The position numbers and the translations under genes are program-made. From positions 682,001 through 746,000 of the forward strand of contig JAMXBD010000362.1 of NCBI GenBank assembly GCA_024138025.1: a stretch of 64,000 bases of DNA, read 5' to 3'. The notes beneath the pieces are model-generated. The model worked only from the letters and a program-made list of their open reading frames with translations, ran no database searches and was not told where the DNA came from. Below are positions 47,785 through 59,480 of this stretch, in pieces (the stretch's first letter is position 1; each line of letters opens with the position of its first letter). This stretch comes from Combretum micranthum (lineage: Eukaryota; Streptophyta; Magnoliopsida; Myrtales; Combretaceae).

Positions 47785-48654
47785 TGTCACGTCTCGAAGG
47801 GTACCCTAAATGTGGCAGTCCGCCGCACATAATATTAAAGCTAATGGATGACAATCTTAGTCATGCAGGAGCTTCGATATCGCATACAAGGCGTACTTCT
47901 GAGATAGTAGGAGACTCAAAGGGGTATTACGTTTAAGCAGATAATAAAAGCATGCAAGAACTTATAAAGGTAAACATGTAATAATAATTAAGATAAAAGT
48001 CTCTTACAACTTTATAGGGGCATTCCCCCGTTCTAAAATTCTTGTTTCAACTAGGCCATCTTCAAACGTACATGAATATATCATAAGTCTACTATAGAGA
48101 TTTTTCTTAGAAGTCTACATCCAAAACTAAATATATAAACTTCTTCCAAAAATTCCTAGTAGCTTTGGCTCATACCTGAAAAAAGGGGCTTCTTGGTGCT
48201 AACCACAAGTAATCATACTGTAACAAAAAGCTATAAGGGTATAAGCAAATCTAGCTTAGTGAGATAACTCCAATCTTCAAAACATTTTCATAAAACACAC
48301 AAATATTTGGACAATCATATGAGAATGCATCAATCACATGAGCAAACAAAATACACACGATTAACCGGAAACCATATGTAACATGGATTTTAAGCCCTCC
48401 ATGTCGGGGGTTGGGTGGTTACCGGCCTATACAACCATCAATATTTGCAGACTTACCGGCTCCTACTTATCCTGTAGACTTTCTGGCTCCTACTAGCCCA
48501 TGTAGACTTTCCAGATCCTACTAGCCACCACTACGACTCCTCCTTTCTCTACACGAAGAAAAGTAGCAAAAAATAAATGTGACTCACAATATGTTATGCA
48601 TGAATCGTTTTTAATATTGTTTTATTCAATTATCGTCAAGTTCAAGTTAAAGGT
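47785..48654 (-). repeat. Truncated large gypsy LTR, 3' part only
   Basis: From 47785 (TGTCACGTCTCGAAGGGTAC on the plus strand, i.e. the LTR end read backwards) it contains the terminal hairpin (about 47828-47892), GGGGCATTCCCC (about 48017-48028), the AGCTTAGTGAG block and a CCATGTCGGGGGTTGG block. It resembles 51531-52400 closely. It stops at 48654, where another LTR end begins. Confidence 0.75.
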
Positions 48655-49511
48655 TGTCACGCCCCAATATGGAATCATGAAGCTTAAGAAGATATAAGTG
48701 TAAGGCATGCTCTCACAAATTTAGAGGACCATACATAAAATTATGAAGCTTAAGAAGATATAATAACAAATTAAAAAAAGAGGATTCATAATATTCATTT
48801 GTTCAAAATAACAATCTTACAAATTTTAGGGGCATTCCCCAGTCACAAATAACTATAATCTTTTATAAGAATATTTCTATGAAGTCTATATCTTATCCAA
48901 TACTAAACTTTATCTAGAAATTCCTTAACCAAAAGGAAAATACCTGGCTACAGGGTCCACGTGGCCTCAACCACAAATAGATAAACTGCAAAAGATATCT
49001 ATAGAGGTATAAGCTAATATGCTTAGTGAGAACTATTTCCATAAATAACTTCTTATTTAATGAAATTCAAACAAGTTATTTAAGCAGACAAATGAAATGC
49101 AATATACGCGTGGGCAAACATGGCATATAGTTTTTCGGGAACTATATGTTGAATGGATTTACGCCCTTCATTCGGGGTTTGGTGAAACATAACCTCAAAA
49201 CAAGTAGTTTTAGTTAAAAAGTTATGCTTTTGATCAATACCGCCAAGCATATTAAGTTTACTTGAATTGAGCCATGCTTTGGACTTTCCACCAAGCATTT
49301 AACTCCATGTCGCCAAGCAATCGCTTTCAATCATAACCGCCAAATGTTGCTTTCGACCTGAGCTACCATCCTTCTCACCCAAGGATAATAACTTAATGCA
49401 ATGTGACTCACTTCGTGGTATGCATGAATCAATTTATTTATAATATCATAGCATCATTATTATCAAATTTAAGCAAAAACTTGATTTGAATGGGATGTGT
49501 ATAATTTCAGA
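48655..49511 (-). repeat. Second truncated gypsy LTR, abutting the first
   Basis: Begins TGTCACGCCCCAATATGG and carries GGGGCATTCCCCAGTC, a GCTTAGTGAGAAC block and a GGATTTACGCCCTTCATTCG block, so it is the same broad family but diverged. A 22-bp word (ATGAAGCTTAAGAAGATATA plus A-rich bases) is duplicated at about 48676 and 48744. It is cut at 49511 by the next LTR. Confidence 0.65.
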
Positions 49512-50499
49512 TGCTACCAGCAAGTATACTGGGTCTTGATCAAGTAATATAGAATGAGTAGAGTATCGTTCCTACAGAGACTAAATTAACTACTAGATTG
49601 GTATTAGCTAATACTAATATTTAGGCAATCAAAGTGTATCAGTTAACTATAAATAATCAATTATATCTACTTATGAATGCAAATAAGAATGTGAGAAGTT
49701 TATATAAGATGAATGTAGGAAGGAACAGAATCCATCCTAATCTTTACTAATCGTGCTGAATTTATATTATATGAACAATTAGGATTATGGATATTTGTAA
49801 GAAATTGTAAAATTCTAAAACAAAGTTTTAGTTAACCATAAAATAATCTATTAGCTTCCGCTATACAAATTATCAATGGAATCTAATTTATAATCATAAA
49901 TCTTTCGATTCTATGATTATCTAATATCCTAAATTAACTTCTCCTAATTCCTTAGTGAGAAATTAAAATAAAATATTGCATAAAGTACATGGAACAATTT
50001 CTAAATTAATATTAAACTTAATTATTTTCACAATTGTTGTTTAATTTCAATTCATGAATTCCTATGAATCCTAATTCTTTTTCCAAATCATCAGAATTCT
50101 TATCAATTCAATTTCAGTCAGAAATAAAATAGATAATTAGGATTCAATACAAATATTTCATAATTCTAACAATCCTATAATACAAATTCAATAATTATTT
50201 TAGCAAAATTAGGATTTCATCACTTCCCACAAAGAAATATTTAGCTACTCATGGATGTAGATTCAATAATCAGATAAGAATATGTAATTGATAACATTAT
50301 GAACAAATAATTCAGATAAATGAATTGCATAAGAAAGAGAATAGATATCACCAATTCAAGTATCATAATCTTCAATTAGAATTCTTGAAAGCTCACAAAT
50401 TTTCTCTCGCAAATCTCTATGGAAATACTAGACTATTTGTATACTGAGTGTTCTAATTTGCTTCTGCTTGTTGATGATTGTTGGAGGGGGGAGAACCCC

Positions 50500-50507
50500 T
50501 ATTTATA
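50500..50507 (-). promoter_or_regulatory. TATA box of the GC-rich LTR
   Basis: Minus strand reads TCCTATAAATAGGGG, a strong plant TATA context. It is followed by a CTCCCCCCTCCAACAATC-type leader. Confidence 0.7.
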
Positions 50508-50556
50508 GGAAAAATTTCGTGCAAGGCAATAAATGAAAATTGCTGTTTCACTTCGT

Positions 50557-51105
50557 ACGCCGGCAGTTATGGATCCTATGCCGGCGGCTTACAGCCGACG
50601 TATCATCAATTTCTTCTTTGAGCAGGCAGTGCACAGACAACTTTCAACTTCAATTGCACAGGTAGGCCGCCTCTATACCGGCGGCTTAGATGTAGATCTT
50701 GCCGGCATATGTGATGAGAAATGAAAGGTTGTGCCCATTTATAAAGAAAGCTGCCCCAAAGCCGGCGGCTTTGACACCGGCCTAGATACTTCAACAGATT
50801 TGTCTCTTCAATTTCCTCCAAGCAGGTGTTGACTTCATGTCGCTTCAGATCTGTGACCTACGCTGCGTTAACGCCGGCGGCTTAGGAGCCGGCGTATGTT
50901 GTAACTTCTTTTGCGCTAGTGACTTTTCAACTCTGAGCTGCCGACCTTGAATGTACGCTGGCCTCTTCAACTTCTACGCCGGCAGCTTTGAGGCGGTGTA
51001 TAGTTGGTTGAGTTTAAAGCTGGCAAAGTTGGCAGTGCTGGCAACGGCCTTGAGTGTAAGCCGTTTGAATGCCGACGACTTTGAAGGTTAAAATGCCGGC
51101 GTATC
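50557..51105 (-). promoter_or_regulatory. Cluster of GCC-box motifs upstream of an LTR TATA box
   Basis: On the minus (transcribed) sense, AAGCCGCCGG occurs exactly four times: 50581-50590, 50678-50687, 50762-50771 and 50874-50883. Each contains AGCCGCC, the core GCC-box bound by plant ERF/AP2 factors. Several GCCGGC or near-matches accompany them (50558, 50701, 50888, 50978, 51071, 51094), often followed by GTAT on the plus strand. The region is far richer in GC than its surroundings and starts about 75 bp upstream of the TATA box. Ethylene/jasmonate or stress-type regulation is inference. Confidence 0.6.
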
Positions 51106-51250
51106 CTTCAATTTTTCCAATTTTCACTTCAAAGTTTCTTGTTTTGATTTCTTTATCCTAATTAGACCTGTTACATGAATTTTCATCAAAACAAGTATCC
51201 ATTCTAGCTCTTTTGAACATCAACAAATGATATATAATATGATCTTATCA

Positions 51251-51530
51251 AAGACTGATGACTAGAGCAGATCACGGCCTGTATCTCGACTGTAACAGGG
51301 TACGTTTCAATACCGAAGATTTGATTTGTTTTAAATCTTTTCTTTATTTTATTAGGTTTCTTTTATTATATTTTGTTGGATAATTACTATTTTTCCCTTA
51401 TTTAGATCATTAGTATATAAAAGGCTTTATTTGTAAATATTAGCATTGATTATTAGTTTTGAATGAAATTTCTTTTCTTGCAATCATTTTCTAGAAAGCC
51501 CAACTCTTATCAATCATCTTGAAATTAGCA
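51251..51530. other. Left part of the target of the 51531 solo LTR
   Basis: Continues at 54828-55341 across the solo LTR. Contains a TAGTATATAAAAGGC TATA-like motif near 51413 and a T-rich region resembling the LTR at 20105, so possibly a decayed plus-strand LTR. No coding capacity. Confidence 0.35.
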
Positions 51531-54500
51531 TGTCATGCCCGGAGGGTACCATAAACGTGGCAGTCCGCCGCATATAATATTAAAGTTAATGAATGACAAC
51601 CTTAGCCATTCAAAAGATTTGATATCACATGCAAGGCGTGCTTCCAAGATAGCAGGAGACTCACAGGGGTATTACATTTAAGTAGATAATAAAAGCATGC
51701 AAGAACTTATATAAATAAACATGGAATATTCATTTGGATAATAATCTCTTACAACTTCTTGGGGGCATTCCCCGGTCTCAAATAGTCTTGATTAATTAAA
51801 CCATTAACAAGGCATACATAACTATAACATAAGCCTACTATAGAGATTTTCTTAGAAGTCTATGTTCAAAACTAAATACATATAACTTCTCCCAAAAAAT
51901 CCTAGTACCTTTGGCTCATACCTGGCATACGGGGCTCCTTAGTGCCAACCATAGATAATCATATTGTAATAAAAAGCTATAGAGGTATAAGCAAATCTAG
52001 CTTAGTGAGATACTTCTCATCTACAAAACATTTCCATATATTAAACAAGTATTTAAACAATCATATGAGAATGCACCAATCACATGAGCAAACAAAATAC
52101 ACAAGATTAACCGGAAATTATGTGTAGCATGGATTTTACGCCCTCCATGTCGGGGGTTGGGAGGTTACAGGCCCATACGACTATCGATATTTGTATATTT
52201 GCTAGCTCCTGCTTACCCTGTAGACTTTTCGGCTCCTACTGGCCCATGTAGACTTTTTGCTCCTATTAGCCACCACTAAACTTCCTCGTTTCCCCATACG
52301 AAGAATAGTAGTGAAATAAATGTGAGTCACAAATATGATATGCTTGAATTATTTTCATTATAAGTTTAACCAAATAATGTTGAGTTCAAGTTAAAGGCGA
52401 TCAAAAACAATATTCATCATATCAATGCAAGAATCACACTTTATTTATCAACTCCTCTTTCGATATTCTTAACTTATATTCAACTAATCATAAATCTAAA
52501 TCACACAATAATTGTTTATCTATCTTTTCCTTATTTTCTATTGCTACTACTTACAAGCACAAACAAGAAAATATAACTTAGTAAAGGACTAACTCACTCC
52601 ATGTCGGTAGCTCATAATCGAAGTAGTCTTTCAGGAAAGTGATCTCGGTTCCTTCTTCACCTAAACAAGATGAAATACTCACAATGAGTCTTTCATAGAA
52701 TTTTTATCTTAGAAAACTCTAAATCTATCTTAAAATCGTGGTAAAATCAGATTGGAGTAAATTCCAACTTAAAATGGCCATAACCTGCTCATTTTAACTC
52801 GGAATTTTGCATATTATATAACGTTTTCTACCTACTTGAAAAGATCTATCTATTTCTAAAACTATTTTCATTAAACTAGGTCATTTGGGTTCCGAAATAG
52901 TAGTGATCAGATTCACCACAAATTTTCACAAAACTTGAATTCCTTCATTTAACAAAACTCATATAAAAGAGATAGGTATTATAATAGTTTGTAAAACCTT
53001 TGAAATGTATATACATATTTATTGACTCATATCAAATGTATGAAATTAATGAAGTTGTCTCAAACCATAAATTTTTGTAAAAGTAAAGTCTTCTAAAGAA
53101 AAGTGAAACTTTTGAAAATTCCTCTTATTTTGCTAGGGAATATTTCAAGTTATTTTAAATGAGTAAATTTCATTTCCTTAGTCCTTTAAATTTTTAAAGA
53201 ATGATTTTATTTTCTTAGTTTCTAATACTTTTTGAAAATAACAACAATTCTATCTTCATAGAAATAATTTCCTTGTTTCTTAAGATTATTCTATTTTCAT
53301 GAAAAGAATTTCTTTTTGTCAAACTAGTACTTGATGAAAAAGTGAAGTTTTAGTAAAATTTTTGTTTACTCAAGAAGTTCTTTCTATGTTATATATGTTT
53401 GTAAAAATTCTTATGAACTCCTCTAAATTTCTTAGAAAAGTTTGTTAAGATAAATCCATAGTTTTATGAAGAATTACTTCCTACTTTTTATTTCTAGAAA
53501 AGAATATCTATTTTAAGAAAACCTTTCCTCATTTATCTTGTTGAGATAAAATCAATATATTCATGCATGATTATGAATATGAATCATGAAAATATAAGAA
53601 AGACATAATAGGTAAAGAAATAAGCTAGCAAATAATATATCAAGTATTGGAACCTTAGCTTCATCAAGGTATTCCGAAACTAAGAATAGACTAGTCCCAT
53701 AAAGAAAAAGAAAATGTTTTGACTTGATGAGGACAAGTCTAAGACTAGAAAGACTAGTCTTGAAAACAACATGAAAGTAAATAAATTGCAAGGGAAGTAA
53801 ATAAATTGCAAAACAAAGAAGCTTATATGCTTTAAAAGATATATATAGCTATATAGATATATCTAGTTAAATATATTTGAAAGCAACATAAAAGAAATTC
53901 GATTCATGAACAAAAACAAAGTATGAACTTATTGTTGCTTTCTTTAACCTTCATGGTTTAGAAAACACACACTAAGCTCATACTAAGTAAATGAACATAA
54001 AGAAAACTTAAAAAAATATTACCTAAAAGAACTAAACTTAAGAGAACTCTTGGGAGAGAATTCTTGTAGAGAATTTGAGAGAGTAATTTTGTTGTGTATG
54101 GAAAGTGTGAAAGAAGTGGAAAGAAGAGGGGATATTTATAGGAAAATATGGAAGGAAAATTATGTTAATTAAATAAATGAAAAATAAAACAAATAGAGGA
54201 GATGGAGAGAGGGGGCCGGCGCAAATCTTCTAGTAGAGGGGAGAGAATTTTTTTTTTTTTTTGTATTTTTGTTAATGAAAAGTAAGATATAAAATAGTGG
54301 AAATGAAAATTGTAAGAAATAGAGGTATGGTTTGTAAGAGTAGGGTGTAAGAAAACGTTGAGATAGATAAATAGTATAGAATAGTAGAAAATAGTGTAAT
54401 GTAAAGTAGACATGATAATTTAAGTACCGATAGTAAGAAAATACGCGTATAATTGCAATATCTGATATTTTTAGTTACCGAAAAATTATGAAATTGATAT

Positions 54501-54827
54501 TTTTGAAAACCTTATATTTTAATGAATCTAACGGTATATTCAGAATATTTTTACTAATCTAAGCCTCAGGACATGCTTTACGAAAACTATGTACGGTTAT
54601 GCTCAAAACGAATCGCGGTTTAATTAATATGATATTTTTAAGCTTCTCTAGGTTATTACGAACTATTCTACATATTAAATTCTTACTCACTTTCTTACGG
54701 TTGCTTAATCGGGAATGCCAGACTTGAACGGTTACAAAAGGCTAGGGTTTTGTTGACTTTGGGATTCCAGTTGACTTTCTAATTAGGGTTTAAGCTTTAA
54801 TTGATCTCAAAACTTTAGGGGTTTACA
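51531..54827 (-). repeat. Solo gypsy LTR on the minus strand
   Basis: Minus strand: TGTAAACCCCTAAAG... (54827) to ...GGGTACCCTCCGGGCATGACA-type end (51531); 3,297 bp. Flanks are TAGCA (51526-51530) and TAGCG (54828-54832), a target duplication with one mismatch. Landmarks: TATA at 54133-54140, donor-like TTTTAG|GTAAT near 54023, invariant block at 52761-52860, exon-like block at 52598-52670, terminal hairpin at 51570-51632. Closest to the fragment at 47785. Confidence 0.85.
52598..52670 (-). other. Exon-like conserved block in the LTR leader (minus strand)
   Basis: Bordered by TTGTTTAG and GTGAGTTAGTCC on the minus strand. In the shared phase it encodes EEGTEITFLKDYFDYELPTW. Unlike the other four copies it has no stop after DYFD. 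Confidence 0.45.
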
Positions 54828-55341
54828 TAGCGAGTTGCAAACATGAGTGAGTAATTGCAAGTAATATTAGTTATTTACCAGTGTTTATCGGTCTTTTCTA
54901 TCTTGGTGAGTCATATCCAAGAACGTAAAGATCCTATCTTGATTTTCAAGTAAACCCTCATACTTGTGTTCAATCTTGAGACTTTCTTTAGGGTTAATTA
55001 ATATTAACCCATAGATACACTAGAGATTAAGTTCCTAGGCATCTCACTGAGTCAAATCTATTGATGATAAAGATTATAGAATTTCTAATTGATCTAAATT
55101 AAATGTATTTGATATGATTCTACTATTAAATGTTATTTCCTTTCAATTTATTCGAAGACAAAATGTGTTACCTCTTTATTTTTGCAAAGATTTATGCACG
55201 CTATGTATAATCATCTCATATAAATCTAAATGTGTGATTTAATACTAAAAATTTTTGTTATTCAAGTATCATAATTTAGTTATATCATAAGACAATTCCA
55301 CATTAAAACTCCCTATAGCAAATTTTGTGGGGGGCATAACT
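54828..55341. other. Right part of the target of the 51531 solo LTR
   Basis: Non-coding. Contains a near-perfect palindrome GGGTTAATTAATATTAACCC at about 54991-55010. Ends at the 5' LTR of the gypsy element. Confidence 0.4.
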
Positions 55342-56238
55342 TGTAAGCTCCCGAATTTTTCGATAATGGTTTCGGAATACCAAATCGAAACCCTAAAGTC
55401 TTACCTAAGTTGAAACCGAACCTTGAACAATTTCGATCACGGAATTTCATAAGAGAATTTTCAAAAAAAAAAAAAAAAAAGAAAGTGCAACAATCAATAG
55501 ATTCGAAAATCCAAACATGAAAAGATCCGCCTATCCGATCCTTGAGTTAAAATAGCAAAGATGGACTAAACCCTAACCCTAGTCAAACCGGAGTTCAAAA
55601 GTCAACAAAGACCAAGACAATCGAGCAATTTCAACTCCGACAATCCCGCGTTCTCAAACCCTAGAAAACGAAATTAAGTTAATGGCTTAAAATAATTCGT
55701 AATAATATAAAGTAACATAAAAATATTGGATTCGTGAATTTCGAGTAACCTTCGGACTCAAACAGGATCAGTTCTCAAAAAGTGTGTCCCGAATCTCGGA
55801 ATATTAAAAATATTCCGATAACACCAAAAGACTCGTAATTAAACAAGGATTTCAAAAATATCAGTTTTAGAATTTTTCAGTAACTAAAAATAATAGATAT
55901 AACTCGTTTACGTGTATTTTTATAATTATCGGTATTTTATATGTCTAGTCTACTATTCATAGTACTATTCCTACTATTCCTCACTATTTCACTGTCTCTA
56001 CTTTTTCTTACACCTATTTCTTACTACCTACATACCTATTTTTTTACTTTTTACTTTTTCAATGCAACTTTATTTCACATATACCTTACACATTACATCT
56101 TTCATTTATCAAAAATCAAAACAAATAAAAATACCCTCTCTTTCTCTCTCAAGAGGCGCTTGCCCTCCCCCCCTTTCTTCTCTATATTATTTTCTTTTCA
56201 ATTTAATTTATTACATCCAAAATTCACTCCAAAAATTC

Positions 56239-56246
56239 TATAAATA
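56239..56246 (+). promoter_or_regulatory. LTR TATA box
   Basis: ATTCTATAAATACCC followed by CTCCTTCATTCTTTCACAC; the likely start of element transcription lies about 30 bp downstream. Confidence 0.7.
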
Positions 56247-58274
56247 CCCATTTCCTCCTTCATTCTTTCACACACTCATTTTACTTAACAAAACTCTACC
56301 AAAATACTCTCTCAAAACCTCTCTCCAACAAATCTCTCACAAAATACTCTCTACCTATTTCTACCTTTCAAGAAAAATATCAAACAACAAAACCCATTCA
56401 TCTCTTTCAAAACCTTCCATTAAACCTTAGGTAAAATCCTACTTAAATTTCTTCATCATGTTCATACAATTTAGCATGAGCTTAGTGTATGTTTCTTAGG
56501 CTCATATGAGTTAAAGAAGCAATAATATATTCATGCTTTGTTTTTGTTCATGTTCCTATTTTACATTATGTTATTATGTTGTTGTTTTTATTGTTGTTAT
56601 TTTTGCTCTAATCTAACTTATATAATATTATGTATACTATATATATTTATTTATTTAGAGCATATAAGCTTATTTGTTATTTATTTATTTTCAAGTCTTG
56701 CAATTTATTTATTTACTTGTTTTATGCAATTTATTAAGACTAGTCTTTCTAGTCTTAGACTTGTCTATATCAAGTCAAACCAAATTTCTTTTGGGACTAG
56801 TCCATTCTTAGTCCTGGGTTGCCTTGATGAAACTAAGGCTCCCAATACATGATCGGGATACCTTGATGAAGATAAGGTTCCCAATGCTTGATTATCTATT
56901 TATGTTTATTTATTTACAAGTATTTTTTTCTATCTTACTATGTTTTATCTTTACTTTTACATTGCTACATAATCATATTCATGCATGATTAAGAATGTTG
57001 TTGTCTATAATAAAAATAAAACAAAATAAAAATCGGTTCTTTCAAAAGTAAACTAGATTTCTTAACAAAAGGAATTTTCTCAAAAGATCTAAGTTTTGTT
57101 TTTCCAAAGGATAAACTAATCATAATTTCTAGAAGAAGTAATAATATAGATTTCTTCAAAATAATAAAAGGAATTCTTTTCTTTTATAAACCAAACTAAA
57201 TAAAGGAAGAATTTTTAGCAATACCTTATCTTTTATAAGACTTAAATAGGTTCATTATAGACTTTGAGAATCACATGCTAAGAAAGTTCCTTCAAAATAT
57301 AAATTTTGTATTATCATTTTCTTCTCAAAAATTTAAAATGAAGTTTTACTAAGTTCTAAAGTTAACAAATCTTTATTAAGAAAGCTTTTCTTATAAACTT
57401 GTCTAAGAAAATTATTTTACTATTTAACTAACATTAAGAATAAAATAAGTTTTCAAACCAAGATAAAATTAACTCATTATTTTGGAAACCAACTTAGAAA
57501 AATAAAATTTGTCAAGAAAATAAAGTTCTAAAGGTATATCTATTTTCTAAAGAAGGGAAATGATATAAAATTAAAAAGAAAACATATATTTAACACAACT
57601 TCAAATTTTCGAAACTTAAGGAATATTTTGAAAAGCTCATTTTTTTTTTATCACTAGAAATAAAGTTAGTCGGTAACTGAAAGAACCAAATTTTTGAAAT
57701 AAAATTTACTTTTAAAGTAAGAAAATGGAATTATAATAGAAAAATATTTGCTCATAAGGACTCAAATGTATTTTTGTTTTCCTTCTAACAATTCAAAAAG
57801 GAGAAATTCTCAAAAAGTTTTATCATTTAAACCAAAGACAAATCGATTACAAGATATCGATATTGAGACAAAACTATCAAAATCATGCATACACATGAGT
57901 ATAAATATATGTCCAAAGGATTTTTTCACTATATACATATATATCCATATATTTTTCTTAAGAAATTTTGAGTAAAGTAAAAGTTTGAAAAAACCATATT
58001 TTGAAAACTATAAATTGGTAACTATTCTGTACCATGTTAGTTTGCAACCCAAATGGCTTTTTATGACAAAAATAACCTGAGAAATGGATAGATCTTTTCG
58101 AGTAGGTAGAAAACGATATATTATAAGCCCAATTCCGAGTTAAAGTGACCAAGTTATTGCCATTTTAAGCTGGAATTACCTTCTAAGCGAGTTTTAACGA
58201 TTTTATGACATAGTTTTTGATAAGTACCATAGAATCAACAAGAAATACTCATTATGGGCATTCTTCTTGATTAG

Positions 58275-58371
58275 GTGAACCCGAGGAGGAGTATTCATAC
58301 CCGGGGGATTATTTTGATTAGTGGATTTATCGATCGACTCATCCGTAAGAAAGACAGATCCTCATGGCCAA
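58275..58371 (+). other. Exon-like conserved block in the LTR leader
   Basis: Preceded by TTCTTCTTGATTAG, followed by GTGAGTTTATTTCC. 97 bp, the same length as at 37406-37502; the shared phase encodes EPEEEYSYPGDYFD then a stop. With the donor at 56431 this predicts an intron of about 1.84 kb. Confidence 0.5.
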
Positions 58372-59357
58372 GTGAGTTTATTTCCTACCTTTCTCGTACT
58401 TGGTTGTGCTTGTAGCTAGAAGCACTAGAAGTAAGAAAAGATGAAATGAAACATGTATGATAATATAGGTCGAAAGAATGTTAAGCATACCGAGGCATGA
58501 ATCGTTGTTAATTAACTTATGTTTTGCTATTATTCCATCGGAGTGTGTGTAAAATTCTATGATCACCTTTAAATTACTTTAAACATATACTATGAATTAT
58601 ATTAATCGATGCATGCATATCACGTAGTTAATTTCATTGCATGAGCTGCTAATCTCGATGGGACAAGAGCTTAGTAACCGGGTGTGCAGTAGCCAGAAAT
58701 CTGCAAGATGGGCGATAGGTGCCTGAAAGAACTATTTTGAGATGGGCGATAGGAGCCTGAAAGAACTATTTGATGGGCTAGTAGGAGCCTGAAATAAACT
58801 ACATGAGTTGGATTTTAAGTTGGGTTTTAAAGAGCCCGGAACACCTAACCCTGAATGGAGAGGTAAATCCATTCAAACATATGATTTCCAGTAGATCATA
58901 TGCATTGTTTGATCACATGTTTGATGCATTCATATGCTTGTTAATAACTTGTTTGAAATTATTTATATAAGTACGTTGATTCAGGAATATTCTCACTAAG
59001 CTAGTTATGCTTATACTCCGATAGGCCTTTATTGTAACAGGACAATACCTTTTATGCCCGATGACTTCATTTACTCACGTGGGATGATGTCCTAGCAAAG
59101 CTTATGGAAATTTTTTGAAGATCATAGGTTAATTATCCTTTAATATCTTTTGGTGTTAGTATTATTTGGTTGTAGGAAAGATTACGTTGTTATTATGATT
59201 GTTTGGAAAATTTTAAGGAAAAAACCCCTAAGATGATGTAAAGATTATATTCTATTAATGATAAATTTGATGTTCATTTAGATTCTTGTATTGCTATATT
59301 TACTATCTCAAACTACACATCCCACCGGTATCTCCTATTGTTGTGATAGACGCCTTA

Positions 59358-59420
59358 CATATGGTGTTGAAAACTTTCGCGTGACTTTGGGAAGTCATTC
59401 TTAAGTTTTAATACCGTATG
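59358..59420 (+). other. Terminal hairpin of the 5' LTR
   Basis: CATATGGT pairs with ACCGTATG (one wobble), TTGAAAACTT with AAGTTTTAAT, and GTGACTT with AAGTCAT (one wobble). Same position as at 38455-38516. Confidence 0.75.
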
Positions 59421-59468
59421 TGGCGGACTGCCACGTTTAGAATATCCTTCGAGGCGTGACAATTTAAG

Positions 59469-59480
59469 TGGTATCAGAGC
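59469..59480 (+). other. Primer-binding site of the gypsy element
   Basis: TGGTATCAGAGC, seven bases after the LTR; exact initiator tRNA-Met complement. Confidence 0.95.

Larger units (their letters stand above)
49512..51250 (-). repeat. Athila/Tat-like LTR with GC-rich promoter region
   Basis: Read on the minus strand it starts TGATAAGATCATATTATA near 51250 and ends CAGTATACTTGCTGGTAGCA at 49512. It contains GTAGGAACGATACTCTACTC near the end, a phrase common in Athila/Tat-type LTR ends. A TATA box lies at 50500-50507 and a GC-rich, motif-dense region lies directly upstream. No matching target duplication, PBS or PPT was found, so it is a solo or truncated copy. Confidence 0.6.
55342..59461 (+). 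repeat. 5' LTR of the gypsy element, 4,120 bp
   Basis: TGTAAGCTCCCG... to ...GAGGCGTGACA. Landmarks: TATAAATA at 56239-56246, donor-like TTAG|GTAAA at 56431, palindrome AAGACTAGTCTT at 56736-56747, tandem GATGAAG-TAAGG pair near 56826-56880, invariant block at 58079-58178, exon-like block at 58275-58371, three tandem GATGGGCGATAGG-type units at about 58707-58800, terminal hairpin at 59358-59420. With the TATA box about 900 bp in, R-U5 exceeds 3 kb. Frames at 55941-56430 and elsewhere in it are by-products of low-complexity leader sequence. Confidence 0.93.

Noticed and set aside
55580..55600. Telomere-like CCCTAA words in the LTRs (also near 34675 and 63515)
   Set aside because: Only two or three imperfect units, repeated at the same LTR position in each copy; part of the LTR, not a telomere relic.
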